DNA of 64,000 nt from Rotaria sp. Silwood1 (Eukaryota > Rotifera > Eurotatoria > Philodinida > Philodinidae), in contig CAJNOP010000001.1 in the NCBI GenBank assembly GCA_905250075.1, positions 4,250,514 to 4,314,513 of the forward strand, in the 5' to 3' direction. Position 1 is the first letter of the stretch. Every line of letters starts with the position of its first letter. This document shows positions 40,848 through 53,127 of this stretch, piece by piece. A program made the translations under genes and the position numbers. The notes under the pieces are model-generated. The model was not told the origin of the DNA and searched no databases. It worked only from the letters and a program-made list of their open reading frames with translations.

Positions 40848-41074
40848 AAAAGTCAGTTTTCATCAGAATAGTCACAATTGAGATAAATGCATAGGGAGAT
40901 AGCGCGTCATTTGCTCTTTCATAAACAATAAAAAGTTTTCCTCAATACCTTGCTTTTCTCAAAAAATTTTTCAAGTTTTCCGAGACCTCTATTCGAAAAG
41001 CCAGCGGTTTTTTGAAAAATCACAAAATCTTTTTCGTTTTTTCTCATTTGTTCACTATCTCAAACGCACATCCG

Positions 41075-41395
41075 AAACTTCTCTGTCCAGATCCGTCCAA
41101 TATATTTAAATTTTTTTTTTTGATTGAAAGAACATGTAAAGATGCGGGGGCATGACAAGGTCCGATTTTTTGAATTAGATCTTTTTTCGTTATATATATA
41201 GGCATTTATATAAATTGACAGCACTTTTTCGAGAGTCTTCTCAGTCATCAAACTTTCGATTCCTTTTTTGCGCTCGAAAAGTGGGTATTTAAAAAATCGA
41301 GCCTCGTCATGCCCTGCATCTTGACATGCTCTTTCAAACAAAGAAAATTTATATATATTGGACGAATCTGGACCGAGAAATTTGGGACGTCAAAT
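41075..41395. repeat. Foldback element with imperfect arms of about 130 bp
   Basis: The left arm (about 41080-41190) contains GTCCAGATCCGTCCAATATA and later GATGCGGGGGCATGACAAGG. The reverse complement of 41280-41395 contains GTCCAGATTCGTCCAATATA and GATGCAGGGCATGACGAGG in the same order. The spacing gives an imperfect palindrome of about 320 bp. It is likely a MITE or foldback transposon. Confidence 0.7.
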
Positions 41396-43009
41396 CACCT
41401 ATTTTTCACTCTTGTTTGGTCAATATCTCCCTTAAAACTCATGATTTCTGGCTGAAAATTTTGTCATAGCTTTCCCACTTCAGGCCCAACATATCATCCA
41501 ATTTTCAGGCCATTTGAACCTTCCTGGGCTGAGATCAATCTTTCAGAGGGACCTTAAGTTCTTCATAATCTGTGAAAAAAAATTTTCATCAAAACAACTA
41601 TCGTGGTGGTAATAATTCTTAAACTACTGACAATCACATCAATTAGACGTATGATTACATACAACGCATCATGTTTGTCAATCAACAATATATGTTCATC
41701 CTTTTGATTTCTCACAAAAGTAAACATAACGATTGATCGGAGTATAATACCTATTATTAACAAGATTATACCAAATAATTCCCATCATGACATTGTGATA
41801 ATAATAACATAATATATCACTATTCTATTGACAGAAATAAAAATTAGCAAATAGCAGTTTACATATCGATTTTATGCTGCTTATAAGTATAATATTATCA
41901 TATCACACATTGCAATACTAACTGTATTTGTTTAGAGTTATGCTTCGATGGCAACAATGCATAAGCGCATACACCTGATTTAGATTTATGGCATAATAAT
42001 ACTGTCCTGCGGAGATGAGTCTTTTCCGTTCCGTTTTCCGCAGAGACCGTGGACGGAAACAATATTTAAAAATGAGCATTTTTAAAAATTGGTTTGTTTT
42101 ATGGGTATACTACAAACTTGGTCTTTCAAACAAAAAAATGTCAAGTCAATGCAATGTTAATATCGTTGATAAATAGATTTCGACATTCTGTCTAGGACTC
42201 TTTCATCGCGTCTTAATTAAAAGAAAAATAATAAAGATTAGACAAACTTATTCATTAACTTCTAATTTAATTATCATCTTCAAAAGTACTATTATTCAGA
42301 TTATCTAGCAATATACCATAATTATTATATTCTCCTCTTGAATGTTTTCACTTTTTCATCAATGTTTTCGATGCGCCAGTATTGTTTTTCTCTTTTCAAC
42401 TGTTTAAGTGGTGAAGTAAAGAATTGTTTTAACTTGAAGTTGATAAATCTCGACGTATAAATAATAATTGATCTATTTTAATAAAATGTGCCTCTAATGA
42501 TAATTTTATTTTTAAAATAATGCTATCGCATGCAGCACAAAGTGTGACGTTCATAGAAACCATAGTCTGATAGCGAGAGTTTTTCCTCAAACACAAAAGG
42601 TGAGATCGTAATAAAAACTTTGAAGGCATAATAGCAACAGAAACGGCGGACGAGAATAAAATAACTTTTCACAGGAAGCAGGAATGGAAATTAAGAAAAG
42701 TCATTCTGGCAGAAGACAATAACAGTCAAGAATAATGCATAAAAATTTTTTGTGATTTAAAAAATTTCAGCATTTTTTTTAATGATTAACCAATTTTAAT
42801 TTAATACTATTCATAATAATGAAAATTTCTTTTTTTATGTTCTATCTAAAATATAACGGTTATCTTTTGATATATGCATAGGATTAAGCAAAAATTCTGT
42901 GAATATTAAATAAAAATATAAAAATAAAAATATATTTTAATTTCATTTTATTAAAGGTGCAAGATAGGTGCCATGATTGCGTATACAAGTTCGTTTATTT
43001 TCACCAATT

Positions 43010-43835
43010 ACAAGATATTTCATTAGTTTCGATCTCGTTTTGATTTTATTGATACCTCTAAAGTGTCTAAAGGTAGAGTGACACTAAAGCTACATATTTG
43101 AACAGTAGCATCTAAACAATAATTCAAGAAAAAATAGTAATCCATTTATATCAACCATAAGAAAATTCTACGTTAGAAAAAATATTGAATAAAATTTATC
43201 AAATTATTTTTTTTTGCGTTGTTTTATATTGACATTGAAAATAAAATGTTAGTCACTCACCAAGAGTAATTTTTTGTCGCTCTATTATTCTTCTACACTA
43301 TGTATCAGAGAGAAAATTCGTTTTTGTAACCATGTCAGAGACAAAAGTATTGCAACATCATGCTTGAATCAGTGCAACATTAAAACACAGTGACTATATG
43401 CGAATTAAGATGTACCACGAAAAGTCATTTGTATACGGAAATGACACGAAGTTAACCAGTGACTCTAACTAATTCACTTAGCGTCATTGCAACTTGAAAA
43501 GTTCTAATAGAATTTATTTTACATAGATTTTCAAAGTTTCTTTCCAATAGAGACCGTTAAAGAATAACAGAGCGACAAAAGTAACTCTTAATGATTAGCA
43601 GCTATTTTTTCAACTCCAATACGAAAAAAATAAAAAGAATGATTTGATAAATTTTATTCAATATTTTTACTAACATAGCATTTTCTTACGGCGAATGTAA
43701 GTCGATTGCTATTTTTGTTGAATGATAGCTTAGATGCAACTGATCACATATGTATCTTTAGTTGTGATTCTACTTCTGGACATTTTAGAGATATTAAAAA
43801 AAAAATAAAAACGAGATCAAAACTTATGAAATACC
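43010..43835. mobile_element. Palindromic MITE, copy 1
   Basis: The left end at about 43012 (TATTTCATTAGTTTCGATCTCG without its last bases) and the reverse complement of the right end near 43830 (TATTTCATAAGTTTTGATCTC) match, and similarity continues inward for about 300 bp per arm, through GTAGCATCTAAACAATAATTC on one side and its counterpart on the other. Nearly the whole element is one imperfect palindrome. A TA dinucleotide at each outer edge would fit Tc1/mariner-type insertion, which is only suggestive. No protein is encoded. Confidence 0.7.
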
Positions 43836-44521
43836 CTTTGTTTTTACTTTTGTTTGAAATATTGTTCGACTGATAGTGAGCACATTTTATGAAATGATCT
43901 TAGTAACAAAAAAAAACATTGTTGTATTTAAACGAAAAGCATTTGTGTCTCAAAAATTTCAGTGTAAAGAAACAAAATATTTAATGCATTGAATTTCATC
44001 GATCTCTCAAACCATGATACAACAGTACTATTTTATTTTAAGCATGCATAATGAAAAATCATATGAAAAATTTTCATCTAGTAAACAACATCGCATTGGT
44101 TTGAGATATTTATAGCTTTTCAATACACTATAATTCAAATAATCTAAACTGTCAGAATTTGCTGTTGAATAATCTTTTATTCATATAGAGACAAGCAAAT
44201 TAACAACTGCAAATAGATCTTACTTGAAAATTATCAATTCGGATATCATACATCTTATGAGGAATTCAGTATTTTTTATTGCATATTAATTATATAAAAA
44301 GAAAGCAAATCTTCTAACTTTCTTGCTATGAAGCAGATGACTTTTTGACAGCCAAAGAATGATTTTCTCATATTAAATCTAAAATTATAGACTGAACATT
44401 GATTTCAAAGACGAAGAATAATAATGATAAATCTAATGTAATTATGATGTTTCTTTTTTTATTATTTTTATCGTTTTTAGTTAAATATCAAAAAGACAAT
44501 CTTTATTTACGTTCTACTGCT

Positions 44522-45013
44522 TCAATTGTAAATTAAAATCTTGCTGGTATTTTCAAGATGCCATATCCAGTAATTTTCAGAGTCGTTTTCTTGTGACATA
44601 TTACATAGTGATTTTGATGATTCATTTTGCAAAGCTTTCAATACAGGATTGAGCTGATTCAATAATAGTTTAAGGTTGCATAATGAAAATGTTGTTTCAG
44701 GTGATGTTGAAGTGTGATGAGAAGGTATTGTTGTAATTGATTCTGGTTGATGACGTAGATATGAGCCATTTTGATCATTTCCATTGTTGCTATGTGTTGT
44801 CATTGATTCATCTGGTTCTGTTTTAATGACAATCATGTTTTGAGATCGAATTTCTAATAAACTATCGATCAAGTCCATAATTCCTTTCAATGATACAAAT
44901 GTGCGACCATCTTTTAAATAAACCGTGTCGATCAGACTCATTTGTCTATTGCAAATGTTCGATATACTGTTTGATAATGAAGTCATGATGGTACTAATGC
45001 TATTCATATTCAT
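44522..45013 (-). CDS. Hypothetical protein of 163 residues
   Basis: An uninterrupted minus-strand frame, MNMNSISTIMTSLSNSISN to NTSKILIYN. No domain is recognised. The N-terminal third is Ser/Asn-rich, followed by a segment of predicted helix (LKGIMDLIDSLLEI), then MIVIKTEPDES, whose IKTE fits a sumoylation consensus and whose neighbourhood suggests a nuclear regulator, then a Ser/Thr/His-rich linker and a second helical part (LKLLLNQLNPVLKALQN). Codon use is similar to the confirmed genes, which favours coding. It lies between the two copies of a palindromic MITE. It could be a complete small gene, or one exon of a larger gene; no convincing splice partners were found. Confidence 0.5.
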   Translation of the reverse strand: MNMNSISTIMTSLSNSISNICNRQMSLIDTVYLKDGRTFVSLKGIMDLIDSLLEIRSQNMIVIKTEPDESMTTHSNNGNDQNGSYLRHQPESITTIPSHHTSTSPETTFSLCNLKLLLNQLNPVLKALQNESSKSLCNMSQENDSENYWIWHLENTSKILIYN

Positions 45014-45474
45014 ATGAAAGGTATGTTTCTCTGATAATATACTGTTGTTTATATGTTATATGTCTTATCAGTTACTAATAGGCGTATTGGTATGTCTGGT
45101 AAGAAAAGTCAAACCATTATCTTACGTAGACACTCAATGAGTAAGAATCACGTTACATTTCTTTTCTTCATTACTGTTAAAAACAGCATTTCATTTAGAG
45201 TACAGGCTAGGAGTTAGGAAACGAAATATTACAAATTCTCTTAAGAAAAAATGCAAATGTGCCAATAGGAAACCTGATACCAATATGATCGATAAAAATT
45301 CCATATCGTATCTTTTTCATAATACAACATGAAATCATGATTGATTGAAAAATCAAATTTCAAAAGCTTAGAGAAATATTATTCAAGAATCAACATTTAA
45401 TCAATGAAAATCAAAATCAATTGTTGCAATATTTATTTATGTTCTCAAATGATTCGAGAATATAAAGAGTGTTA
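45014..45474. other. Intergenic, nothing recognised
   Basis: About 460 bp of AT-rich sequence upstream of the hypothetical protein and before MITE copy 2. No motif found. Confidence 0.5.
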
Positions 45475-46215
45475 CATAAGTTTCATCCCTATTTTTATTT
45501 TTCTTTGTATCTTCTCAATGCTCAAACATTAAACGACATTAAAGGTATATGTTTGAAGAGTAGCATCTAAGCTACTATTCAATAAAAAATAGCAATCCAT
45601 TTACATCAACCTTAAGGAAATGCTACATTAGTAAAACTATTGAATCAAATTTATCAAATCATTTTTTTTTTGTTTACTTTGTTTCATATTGACATTGAAA
45701 ATAAAATATTAGTCGCTCATCAAGACTAACGTACTGTAACTTCATGTTCGAACCAGTGTAACATTAGAGCACACTGACTACATGTGAATTAAGATGTACT
45801 ACGAACAGTCATTTGTATACGAAAATAACACCAAGCTAGTCAGTAGCTCTAGTTAAATCAATCGGTGTTATTGCAACTTGAAAGGTTTAAATACAATTTA
45901 TTTTACATAGATTTTCAAAGTTTCTTTACAATGAAGAAACTTTGAAGAATAATAGAGCGACAAAAGTAACTTCTCAGTGAGTGACTGCTGTGTTTTTTTC
46001 AATCCCCATATGAAATTCTTAAAAAAATTGATTTGATAAATTTTATTCAATATTTTTACTAACATAGTATTTCTTATGGTTGATGAAAATCGACTACTAT
46101 TTTTGTTGAATGACATTAAGATGCTACTTTTCCTATGTCTGTCTTCAATGTTGAGCCACTTTTAGATATCGCAGTGATATAAAGAAAATAAAAGCGAGAT
46201 TGAAACCTATGAAAC
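45475..46215. mobile_element. Palindromic MITE, copy 2
   Basis: A second member of the family at 43010-43835, in the same orientation. It shares strings such as TTTGAAGAGTAGCATCTAAG, TATTGACATTGAAAATAAAA and ACATAGATTTTCAAAGTTTC with only scattered substitutions and indels. Its arms are again inverted relative to each other. Copies differ enough to be separate old insertions rather than a recent duplication. The minus-strand frame 45898-46116 lies inside it and is not a gene. Confidence 0.7.
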
Positions 46216-47410
46216 ATCCTTTATACCCAAACTAGTTTGAAATTTAATAAAGTATCGATTAAATTTAATATCGATTTTCAAAATTTCTTTTTGTTGGAAT
46301 TTAATTTTATCTATATGAATATTTGAACGAAATCCAGAATATATTTATTATATATATAAGTATAAACAAGACATTCTACTATTTATTCTTACAATAGATT
46401 CTTCAATGTTAAGTGATTTATAAAATTGTCAGCAACTTTACCACAACGTTTAGTTAGAGCTAAGTCTTTACGTACATATATTTTGCGTTTTGTACTTAAC
46501 AAGAGAAATACAAAGTGTATAGGAATGCCTGAATGTTGAAAGACGTATTTGTGTTCGAAGATCAAGTCGTATTTCGTAATGGAGTATCCGATAACAAGTG
46601 TCACTGAGTACGTGTATTGATGAGTCTAAAGAATTTAACTCCATAAATAATTTATAATGATTTATTTGATAAATATTTTGGTTTTTTAAAAAATATGATT
46701 ATGGAAGGATCAACTGAAAAAAAATGATGCGCTAAAGAAACTCGGCGGAAGTTGATTTTATCATTATAAATTCAAGGTAACGCCGCAGGCAATTGAAGGT
46801 TATTCTACTTCAATTTTTTTAAGCAAAATCTATTTTGTTAAATATTAAAAAATCATTTTTTTAAAATTTTTCTTGTTTTTCCAAGTAATACGACAAAGAT
46901 GAACCCGGTGAACACGGACCGACTGAATGATTGCATATCTTTCTCTGTCTTCATCACTGCAAAGCAACTAGAGATTATCTAGCCATTTAATGTTTGGAAA
47001 ATTCTTTTAAAAATTCGATACAACAATAAATAGGCAGCGAAATATTAATACTATGACTCACAGAACATATGTTTTTTTATAGCCATTGTACAACATGCTT
47101 TCCAGATACTATTGCCATCTATATTCACATAAAAAATGAAAGATGTGTCATTCAATTTATTTTTTTTATGAAACCTAATCAATCGATGTCGATCTAAAAT
47201 AAATTTCAATCGATGATTCACATACATTAACAATTCTAGGTTTTTTTTTAAATTTAATTTGATTCGTAGAACGTTCAGAAAATAAAGACCATAGGCTAAA
47301 CCTATCCGAATGCATATATTAATTATTAGAAAATTTCTTTCATCGAATAACAAACAGACAAGATAAGAAAAAACAAAAAAACGAATCAATATTTTGTTTT
47401 TTTAGATTAG
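46216..47410. other. Intergenic upstream of importin alpha
   Basis: About 1.2 kb. Minus-strand open frames at 46389-46604 and 47051-47389 show no motif. The last 30 bp before the importin ATG are pyrimidine-rich and end in TTTTTTTAGATTAG, which resembles a splice acceptor. Confidence 0.5.
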
Positions 47411-50400
47411 ATGGATTCATCAACATCAAAAAAACTTCCTCATCATCGTTTAAGTTCTTATAAATATCATGGTAAAGATTCTGATGATAGTCGACGTCGA
47501 CGAAATCAATATACTGTTTCACTCCGAAAAGTATTCATTTTTTAAATTCCAAATATACAAAAAAAAAATACAATTTTTTCTCTTCAAAATTTTTATTTAG
47601 AATAAACGTGATGAACAAATACAAGTCAAACGTAATTTTCCTGCTGAAGATAGTATGTCCGATAAATCTGAAGATGATCGAGAACAAAATCAATTTTATA
47701 ATCTTGATGATCTAGCTATAAAAGCTAGAAGTGAAGATTCAACAATACGTTTTGAAGCTATACGTTCAGCACGAAAACTCTTATCTATTGATCGTAATCC
47801 ACCAATTGATGAATTAATCAAATTTAATTTTTTACCTATATTTGTTCATTATTTAACATATGATCAATATCCAGAATTACAATTTGAAGCTGCATGGGCA
47901 TTAACCAATATAGCATCAGGTAATTCACATCAAACACAAGCTGTTGCTGATGCAAATGCTTTGCCATATTTATTACGTCTTTTAAATTCACCACATTCAA
48001 ATGTATGTGAACAAGCTGTTTGGGCTTTGGGAAATCTTATTGGTAAATACCATGAAACAAAAAAAAAAGATTTTTGTGGTTTTTTATGTTTTATTATAAT
48101 TTTTTTTTTTTTTGAATATTAAAATAGGTGACGGTCCAACATTACGTGATTATGCTGTTCAGTTAGGTGTTATAAAACCATTAGTTGAATTTATTCAAAA
48201 AGATATTCCTGTTTCATTTCTTCGTAATGTAACATGGGTTATTGTTAATCTTTGCCGTCATAAAGATCCACCATTGTCTTTAATTGCTGTACAAGAAATT
48301 TTACCAGCTTTAAATTATTTAATTGCATATACAGATATTACTGTATGTACGAAGATATGTTTTTTGTTTTGAGAGGAAGAAAAAATGTTTTGTTGTTGAT
48401 AGATTCTTGTGGATTGTACCTGGGCATTAGCTTATCTACTTGATTGTGGAAATAGTATGATACAAGTAAACAATTTAAGAAAAGGAATATTATGATGATG
48501 ATGATGATATTATTTTAGGTTATTATTGATTCAGGTGTGATACCACATATTATTAAATTATTAAATCATAATGAAATAAAAATTGTTACAGCTGGTAGAG
48601 TTTTGTTATTTTGTTTGTTTGTTTGTTTATTTTATTTTTATTTTTATTTATGATTTTAGCATTGAGAGCAATTGGAAATGTTGTTACAGGTACTGATGAA
48701 CAAACACAACTTGTTCTTAATCATGGAGCACTTGGTTATTTTCCCAAATTACTCAAACATCAAAAAGATAAACTTAACAAAGTAAGATTTAGAGTAATCG
48801 TGCGTTTTTTCAAGTAATCAAATAAAAAAAAATTTGTAAGCTCTTGTAAATCTTCTGGTTGGCTGTGGATGTAGATGATGACGATTTCATCATCTCTTGA
48901 AATTTTGATGTTATCTCTTACACTCCTGATTTTCTTGACATGTAATAATAATCTTATCAATACAACAAAAGACGATGAAAACAAAAATTGAAATCAAAAG
49001 CTATTATTATAGCCTTGGATAATCTCACATATTCTAAGTTGATCGACAGCTATATACAATAATGATAATAGATCAAGGTTCTTTTCTAATGACACATGCT
49101 GCTGTTTTTATTATATGTATATATACATATCTACAAAGAACAGGAATAGCAATATTATTGTCTATTGTGCTGATGATAGATACTAACCTATTGCATATCT
49201 CTATCTGTAATTATCTCACACACAGAATACAAACTTATAGCGAAGAGAAAAATGCAACAGGGAGAGACAATAGGAAGCGAAGAACAAATGAAACCATTAG
49301 TGAGAGAGTTATATCAATATTGATATATTAGATATCCGTACTTTATCACAAGAATGAACGATTGGGGGCTACTTTTTCTGAGGTCATGAGGGTTATTTCA
49401 ACCAGACCTATCTTTTTATGGCATATTCAAGGAAGTTCCGAGGTCACCAAGATTGAAGTGATGAGGATTAACTTGTGTTGGTTGCACTGATGGACAAAAA
49501 AAAAGAAGAACATCGTTCAGTTTCGCTGGAGAAAAACAAAAATTTTCCAAGATTGGAAGGATCATTTATAGAGTTCAACAATTTCGAAAATTATCCGAAA
49601 CCTTGAAATCATCAGATAGATATGAAAAAATTTTAATTATATTTTGACAAACTTGCTCTATTGGATTTCTTAAGATTAAAGACATAACATATTTCATTAC
49701 TTAAGCAAAACAATCTTATATATATATACTGAAATGTTTTATCTCATGAATAAAAAAACAAATGAAGATTTCCAAAGATCGATTTAAGCATTACTTTATT
49801 TATTTGATAATTTAACAGTTGCACTTACAGTTGTACTTGAAACCATCGAACTCTAGTCATCTCCAATCAGAATATCAGTAAGTATATCAATGCATCATAC
49901 GAAAGTCTTAGTTCTTTAGAATCAGTTTATTCTTAGCTAGATATTTGTCTTCACTCGGAACTTTATTCTTTACATTTGATGCTGAAAGCATGTTGTGGTA
50001 TTTTGACTAAAATTTCGAAAAAAAAAAACTATCTCGAAAATGATATTAACTATTTCATTATGTATAACTTTATCAAAAATACTTTTTTTTCTTAAATTTT
50101 CTATTTTCATTTTAAGGAAGCTGTTTGGTTTCTATCAAATATAACAGCTGGTAATCAGCAACAAGTTCAAGCCGTAATTGATGCCCAATTAATTCCTGAT
50201 GTTATTCATCATTTGCAATATGTTCGTATAGAAAAATTCTTTTTCTCAAAATACATCATATATTTATATTAGAGTGAAATTCAAATACAAAAAGAAGCTG
50301 CTTGGTGTATATCAAACTTAACGATGAGTGGTTCAAAACAACAAATACAGTATATAGTTACACAACGTGTTATACCTCCTCTATGGTATATTGAATAAAT

Positions 50401-50929
50401 AATTTGTTGCTTTTTTTTCTTTATATTTTTAATTATCAACTATTTCTAGTAATCTGTTACAACAACAAGATACTCAAGTATTACAAGTTTGCCTTGATGC
50501 TATTCATAATCTTCTTAAACAAATACCAGAAGAAAATCTTGAAGCAGTTACAACAGAAATTGAAGAGTGTGGAGGTATTTAATAAAAAAAAAAAGTAACC
50601 TATGTCGTTGTTATCGATTATTTCATCTAGGTCTTGATAAAATTGAACATTTACAGACACATTCAAGTAGTGATATATATCAACAATCATATGAAATAAT
50701 TGAAAAATTCTTTTCAAATGAAACTGTAAGTCAAAAAAAAAATACAAGCTCATATAATAAAATAAATTGAATAATTTTCTTTTCCGCGTAGGATGATGAA
50801 GATATTTCATCAATGAATCAAGCACCAACATTACTAAATTCTAGTAATGAATTTTCATTTGGAAATATGAATACAAATCAAGCTGTACCTGATAATAATA
50901 ATGAAAATAATGCACATTTTCAGTTCTAA
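47411..50929 (+). CDS. KPNA4: Importin subunit alpha (karyopherin alpha, KPNA3/4 type)
   Basis: Adaptor that binds classical nuclear localisation signals and links cargo to importin beta. Exons: 47411-47530, 47601-48042, 48128-48342, 48403-48465, 48519-48594, 48660-48781, 50117-50221, 50273-50385, 50450-50574, 50631-50725, 50792-50929; about 537 residues (human KPNA4 521). An N-terminal importin-beta-binding domain shows [20 protein letters not shown] and LRKNKRDEQI. Armadillo repeats follow with the conserved Trp/Asn ladder for cargo: [84 protein letters not shown]. The tail is acidic then Asn-rich and ends HFQF, resembling the FQF end of KPNA3/4. The KPNA3/4 subclass is inferred from the IBB and tail. 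Intron 6 (48782-50116) is the only long one and contains no recognised gene. Confidence 0.95.
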
Positions 50930-50990
50930 AATATTCTTTCAGTTTATTCATTTTTTTTTTTGTTTTTATATTCGATGATTGTCACGACAA

Positions 50991-50996
50991 AATAAA
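50991..50996 (+). terminator. Candidate polyadenylation signal, importin alpha
   Basis: AATAAA 62 bp past the stop codon. Confidence 0.45.
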
Positions 50997-51193
50997 AATA
51001 CATTTGTCCATTCGTATCTTTTACTGTATAAAGTGCTATTATATTGTTTCTGAATTTCAAATAAAAACACAAAATACAATGAATTTTATTTTTCATTTTG
51101 TATTCAATGTGAATATTTAAACTTATGGCAGAGCCAGAATAAAAGTTTTACGAGAGACTTAGTACTCGGTAGAAGCTGTAAAGTAGGGACTAT

Positions 51194-51389
51194 CAGAAAT
51201 GTGCAGTTCCAGTATGAAAAATGGAAAAACTGTCGCTGGTATCACTGATTCACTGAACTCTGATTATACTGCATCAGTGCACATTGACATGCTGTTGATG
51301 TTGGTAGTACTGATGCAGTATAGCCACTTTTTCAGTGCTCACTGAATCGGGAACGTCAGTTATCAATAAACTGAAACCGCACATCTCTA
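51194..51389. mobile_element. Hairpin MITE with hAT-like ends
   Basis: About 196 bp. Left end CAGAAATGTGCAGTTCCAGT; reverse complement of the right end TAGAGATGTGCGGTTTCAGT, 15 of 20 identical. An inner perfect 14-bp inverted repeat (TATACTGCATCAGT and its complement) sits at about 51266 and 51308. End sequence resembles hAT MITEs, and flanks GGGACTAT and GGTATTCT match at 5 of 8, so a decayed 8-bp duplication is possible but weak. Confidence 0.65.
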
Positions 51390-52650
51390 GGTATTCTCCT
51401 CACTTATAATATAAGATCATCTTGTTTCTAAAGAAGACTAGACAGTTTTCCAGCGCCACCGCTTGTTTAAACCAGTGGCAGAGTCTTCATCGCTTTTCAG
51501 TGACTCAAAGGAGATTTCGATCAATACTCTTTAGTATAATTCATTGAATGAATTTTATTGCCATCTATAAGAAAACTGACACATTCTTTTTTTTATTATT
51601 CAGTTAGTCAATAGATGTCGCTTTTACTCATGTAAAATAAATTTAAATGAATTTGTCATTTCATGACAAAATCCTTTCTTTTTTTTATATACGTTTAGTT
51701 TGTGAATTATTTTTAAAAAATCCATTGAAAGGCATGACTAGAATCCATTAATCATTGGTAGCTAATAAAACAGCATAAAAGCACATCGAAAGTGATTCTG
51801 ATTGGTTTTTATTTTTTGTTTCATGTCAGTTATTTGTTATAGCTATTGAATTATGATTAATTGAGTGCAAGATATTTTGAGAAATTCTTTTATCGGAATC
51901 AAATTAATATGTTTTTCAAACTTTTAGATAATAATTTGATAGAGTATCATTGTACTATTCGATCATTAGATAAATTTATTTGAAAAAATAAATGTATCTA
52001 TGATTGTTTGCTCCTGTTTTTATGATAATTCCTTATTATCCATTATGCAACTGATAAAAAGTTTTTCCAATCTAAGAATTTCTTATTCATACATTAGCGA
52101 TGTATAGAGTAAGCTGTTCTTATAGTCTTATCATACTCTAAGGATCTTTCACCTTCACCCTATCTCACGCAACAGGATAGGTAAGATATAATTACCCTGC
52201 AAGCTCCACTGCACATTTCTTTTGCCTTGACCCTATCTTGCCACGCACAGTTGTATCATACACTTCCGTTACCTGTATGTATGACGATTGCATAGTTAAA
52301 ATCTATACTTTCAGTTTGCTCATTATTATTGAGTCATGCATAGAAGCGAAAAATTTTTTTTTTGCTACTATTTTGAATGAAAGCCATTAACAACTGTGTA
52401 TGTGTGTATTCTCTGTTTGGTAATTTCAATAAATAAAAATTTTTAGTTAGATATGCTTTGTCTTCTTTTGTAAATTTGATTTTCTTCGGATTAATGAATT
52501 TTAATGTTCTAATTTTTTTTCTTTTCCTGTATATAGTATTGAATCGAAAAACAAAAAAAAATATTTCTGAAATTATGTTTTTAATTATTTAATAGGAATT
52601 CTCTTTTAAATACAAAATATTTTGTTTTCATTCATTTGTTAATTTGTACA

Positions 52651-53127
52651 TCAAATGGTAGTAAGTGCTGGTGGTGTCGAAGTGTCTATAATATAATATG
52701 CATGTCTTAATTTAAGATTTTGAATTTTTAGCTGATATTTTTTTGAACACTGATTTGCTTTTTCTTCTATGAATTTTGAATTATATGATTCATCTGAATA
52801 ATAAATTTTATATAGTTCTTTAACTCGATTTTCATCAGCTAATTGATCTGAAAAAGTATATAGATTAAGTTTTTCAAAATTAGTTTTTTTTTTAATATTC
52901 ATACTGTATATTTCTTGTCGTTCACTGATATGATGAAATGTTGAAAAAAATTCATTTGGAATTTCATTTCCATGATTATCTTGAGCATCAGCCATAAATT
53001 GACATGCAAAGTAAAAAATTATACCCATCCCATAGATTCCTATATATATTATCATAAAAACTGAAGCCCCGAAATTTCCAAATAAAAAATAACGATTTTG
53101 TATATCTGTTGTTGTGGAGCAATTCAT
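52651..53127 (-). CDS. Small single-pass membrane protein, unknown function
   Basis: Two exons on the minus strand, 53127-52905 and 52847-52651, joined across a 57-bp intron with GTATGA and TTTTTCAG. Because 57 is divisible by three and has no stop, the intron also reads open. The product is about 139 residues. It begins MNCSTTTDIQNRYFLFGNFG, followed by one hydrophobic segment of about 22 residues (FMIIYIGIYGMGIIFYFAC), then a charged soluble part with KELYKIYYSDESYNSKF and a C-terminus ending PPALTTI. The family is not recognised; size and topology recall small channel-accessory or SMIM-type proteins but no motif proves it. The frame is open further upstream to 53307, but that part reads unlike a protein, so 53127 is preferred. 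Confidence 0.6.
   Translation of the reverse strand: MNCSTTTDIQNRYFLFGNFGASVFMIIYIGIYGMGIIFYFACQFMADAQDNHGNEIPNEFFSTFHHISERQEIYSMNIKKKTNFEKLNLYTFSDQLADENRVKELYKIYYSDESYNSKFIEEKANQCSKKYQLKIQNLKLRHAYYIIDTSTPPALTTI

Larger units (their letters stand above)
40848..44521. other. Gene-poor interval with repeats
   Basis: About 3.7 kb after the gap. It holds a foldback element (about 41075-41395) and the first copy of a palindromic MITE (about 43010-43835). Open frames at 41060-41341, 41563-41763 and 42429-42629 are without motif; the first lies entirely in the foldback. A short GC-richer segment near 42010-42055 resembles the ends of the repeat at 4435-4815. Otherwise nothing is recognised. Confidence 0.5.
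50930..52650. other. Intergenic region with a small hairpin MITE
   Basis: About 1.7 kb between importin alpha and the small membrane protein. Contains the polyadenylation signal of importin alpha, the hairpin element 51194-51389, and an imperfect direct repeat near 52145 and 52230 that shares ACCCTATCT and CACGCA. No gene found. Confidence 0.55.

Noticed and set aside
52145-52260. Imperfect direct repeat around ACCCTATCT
   Set aside because: Too short and diverged to call an element.
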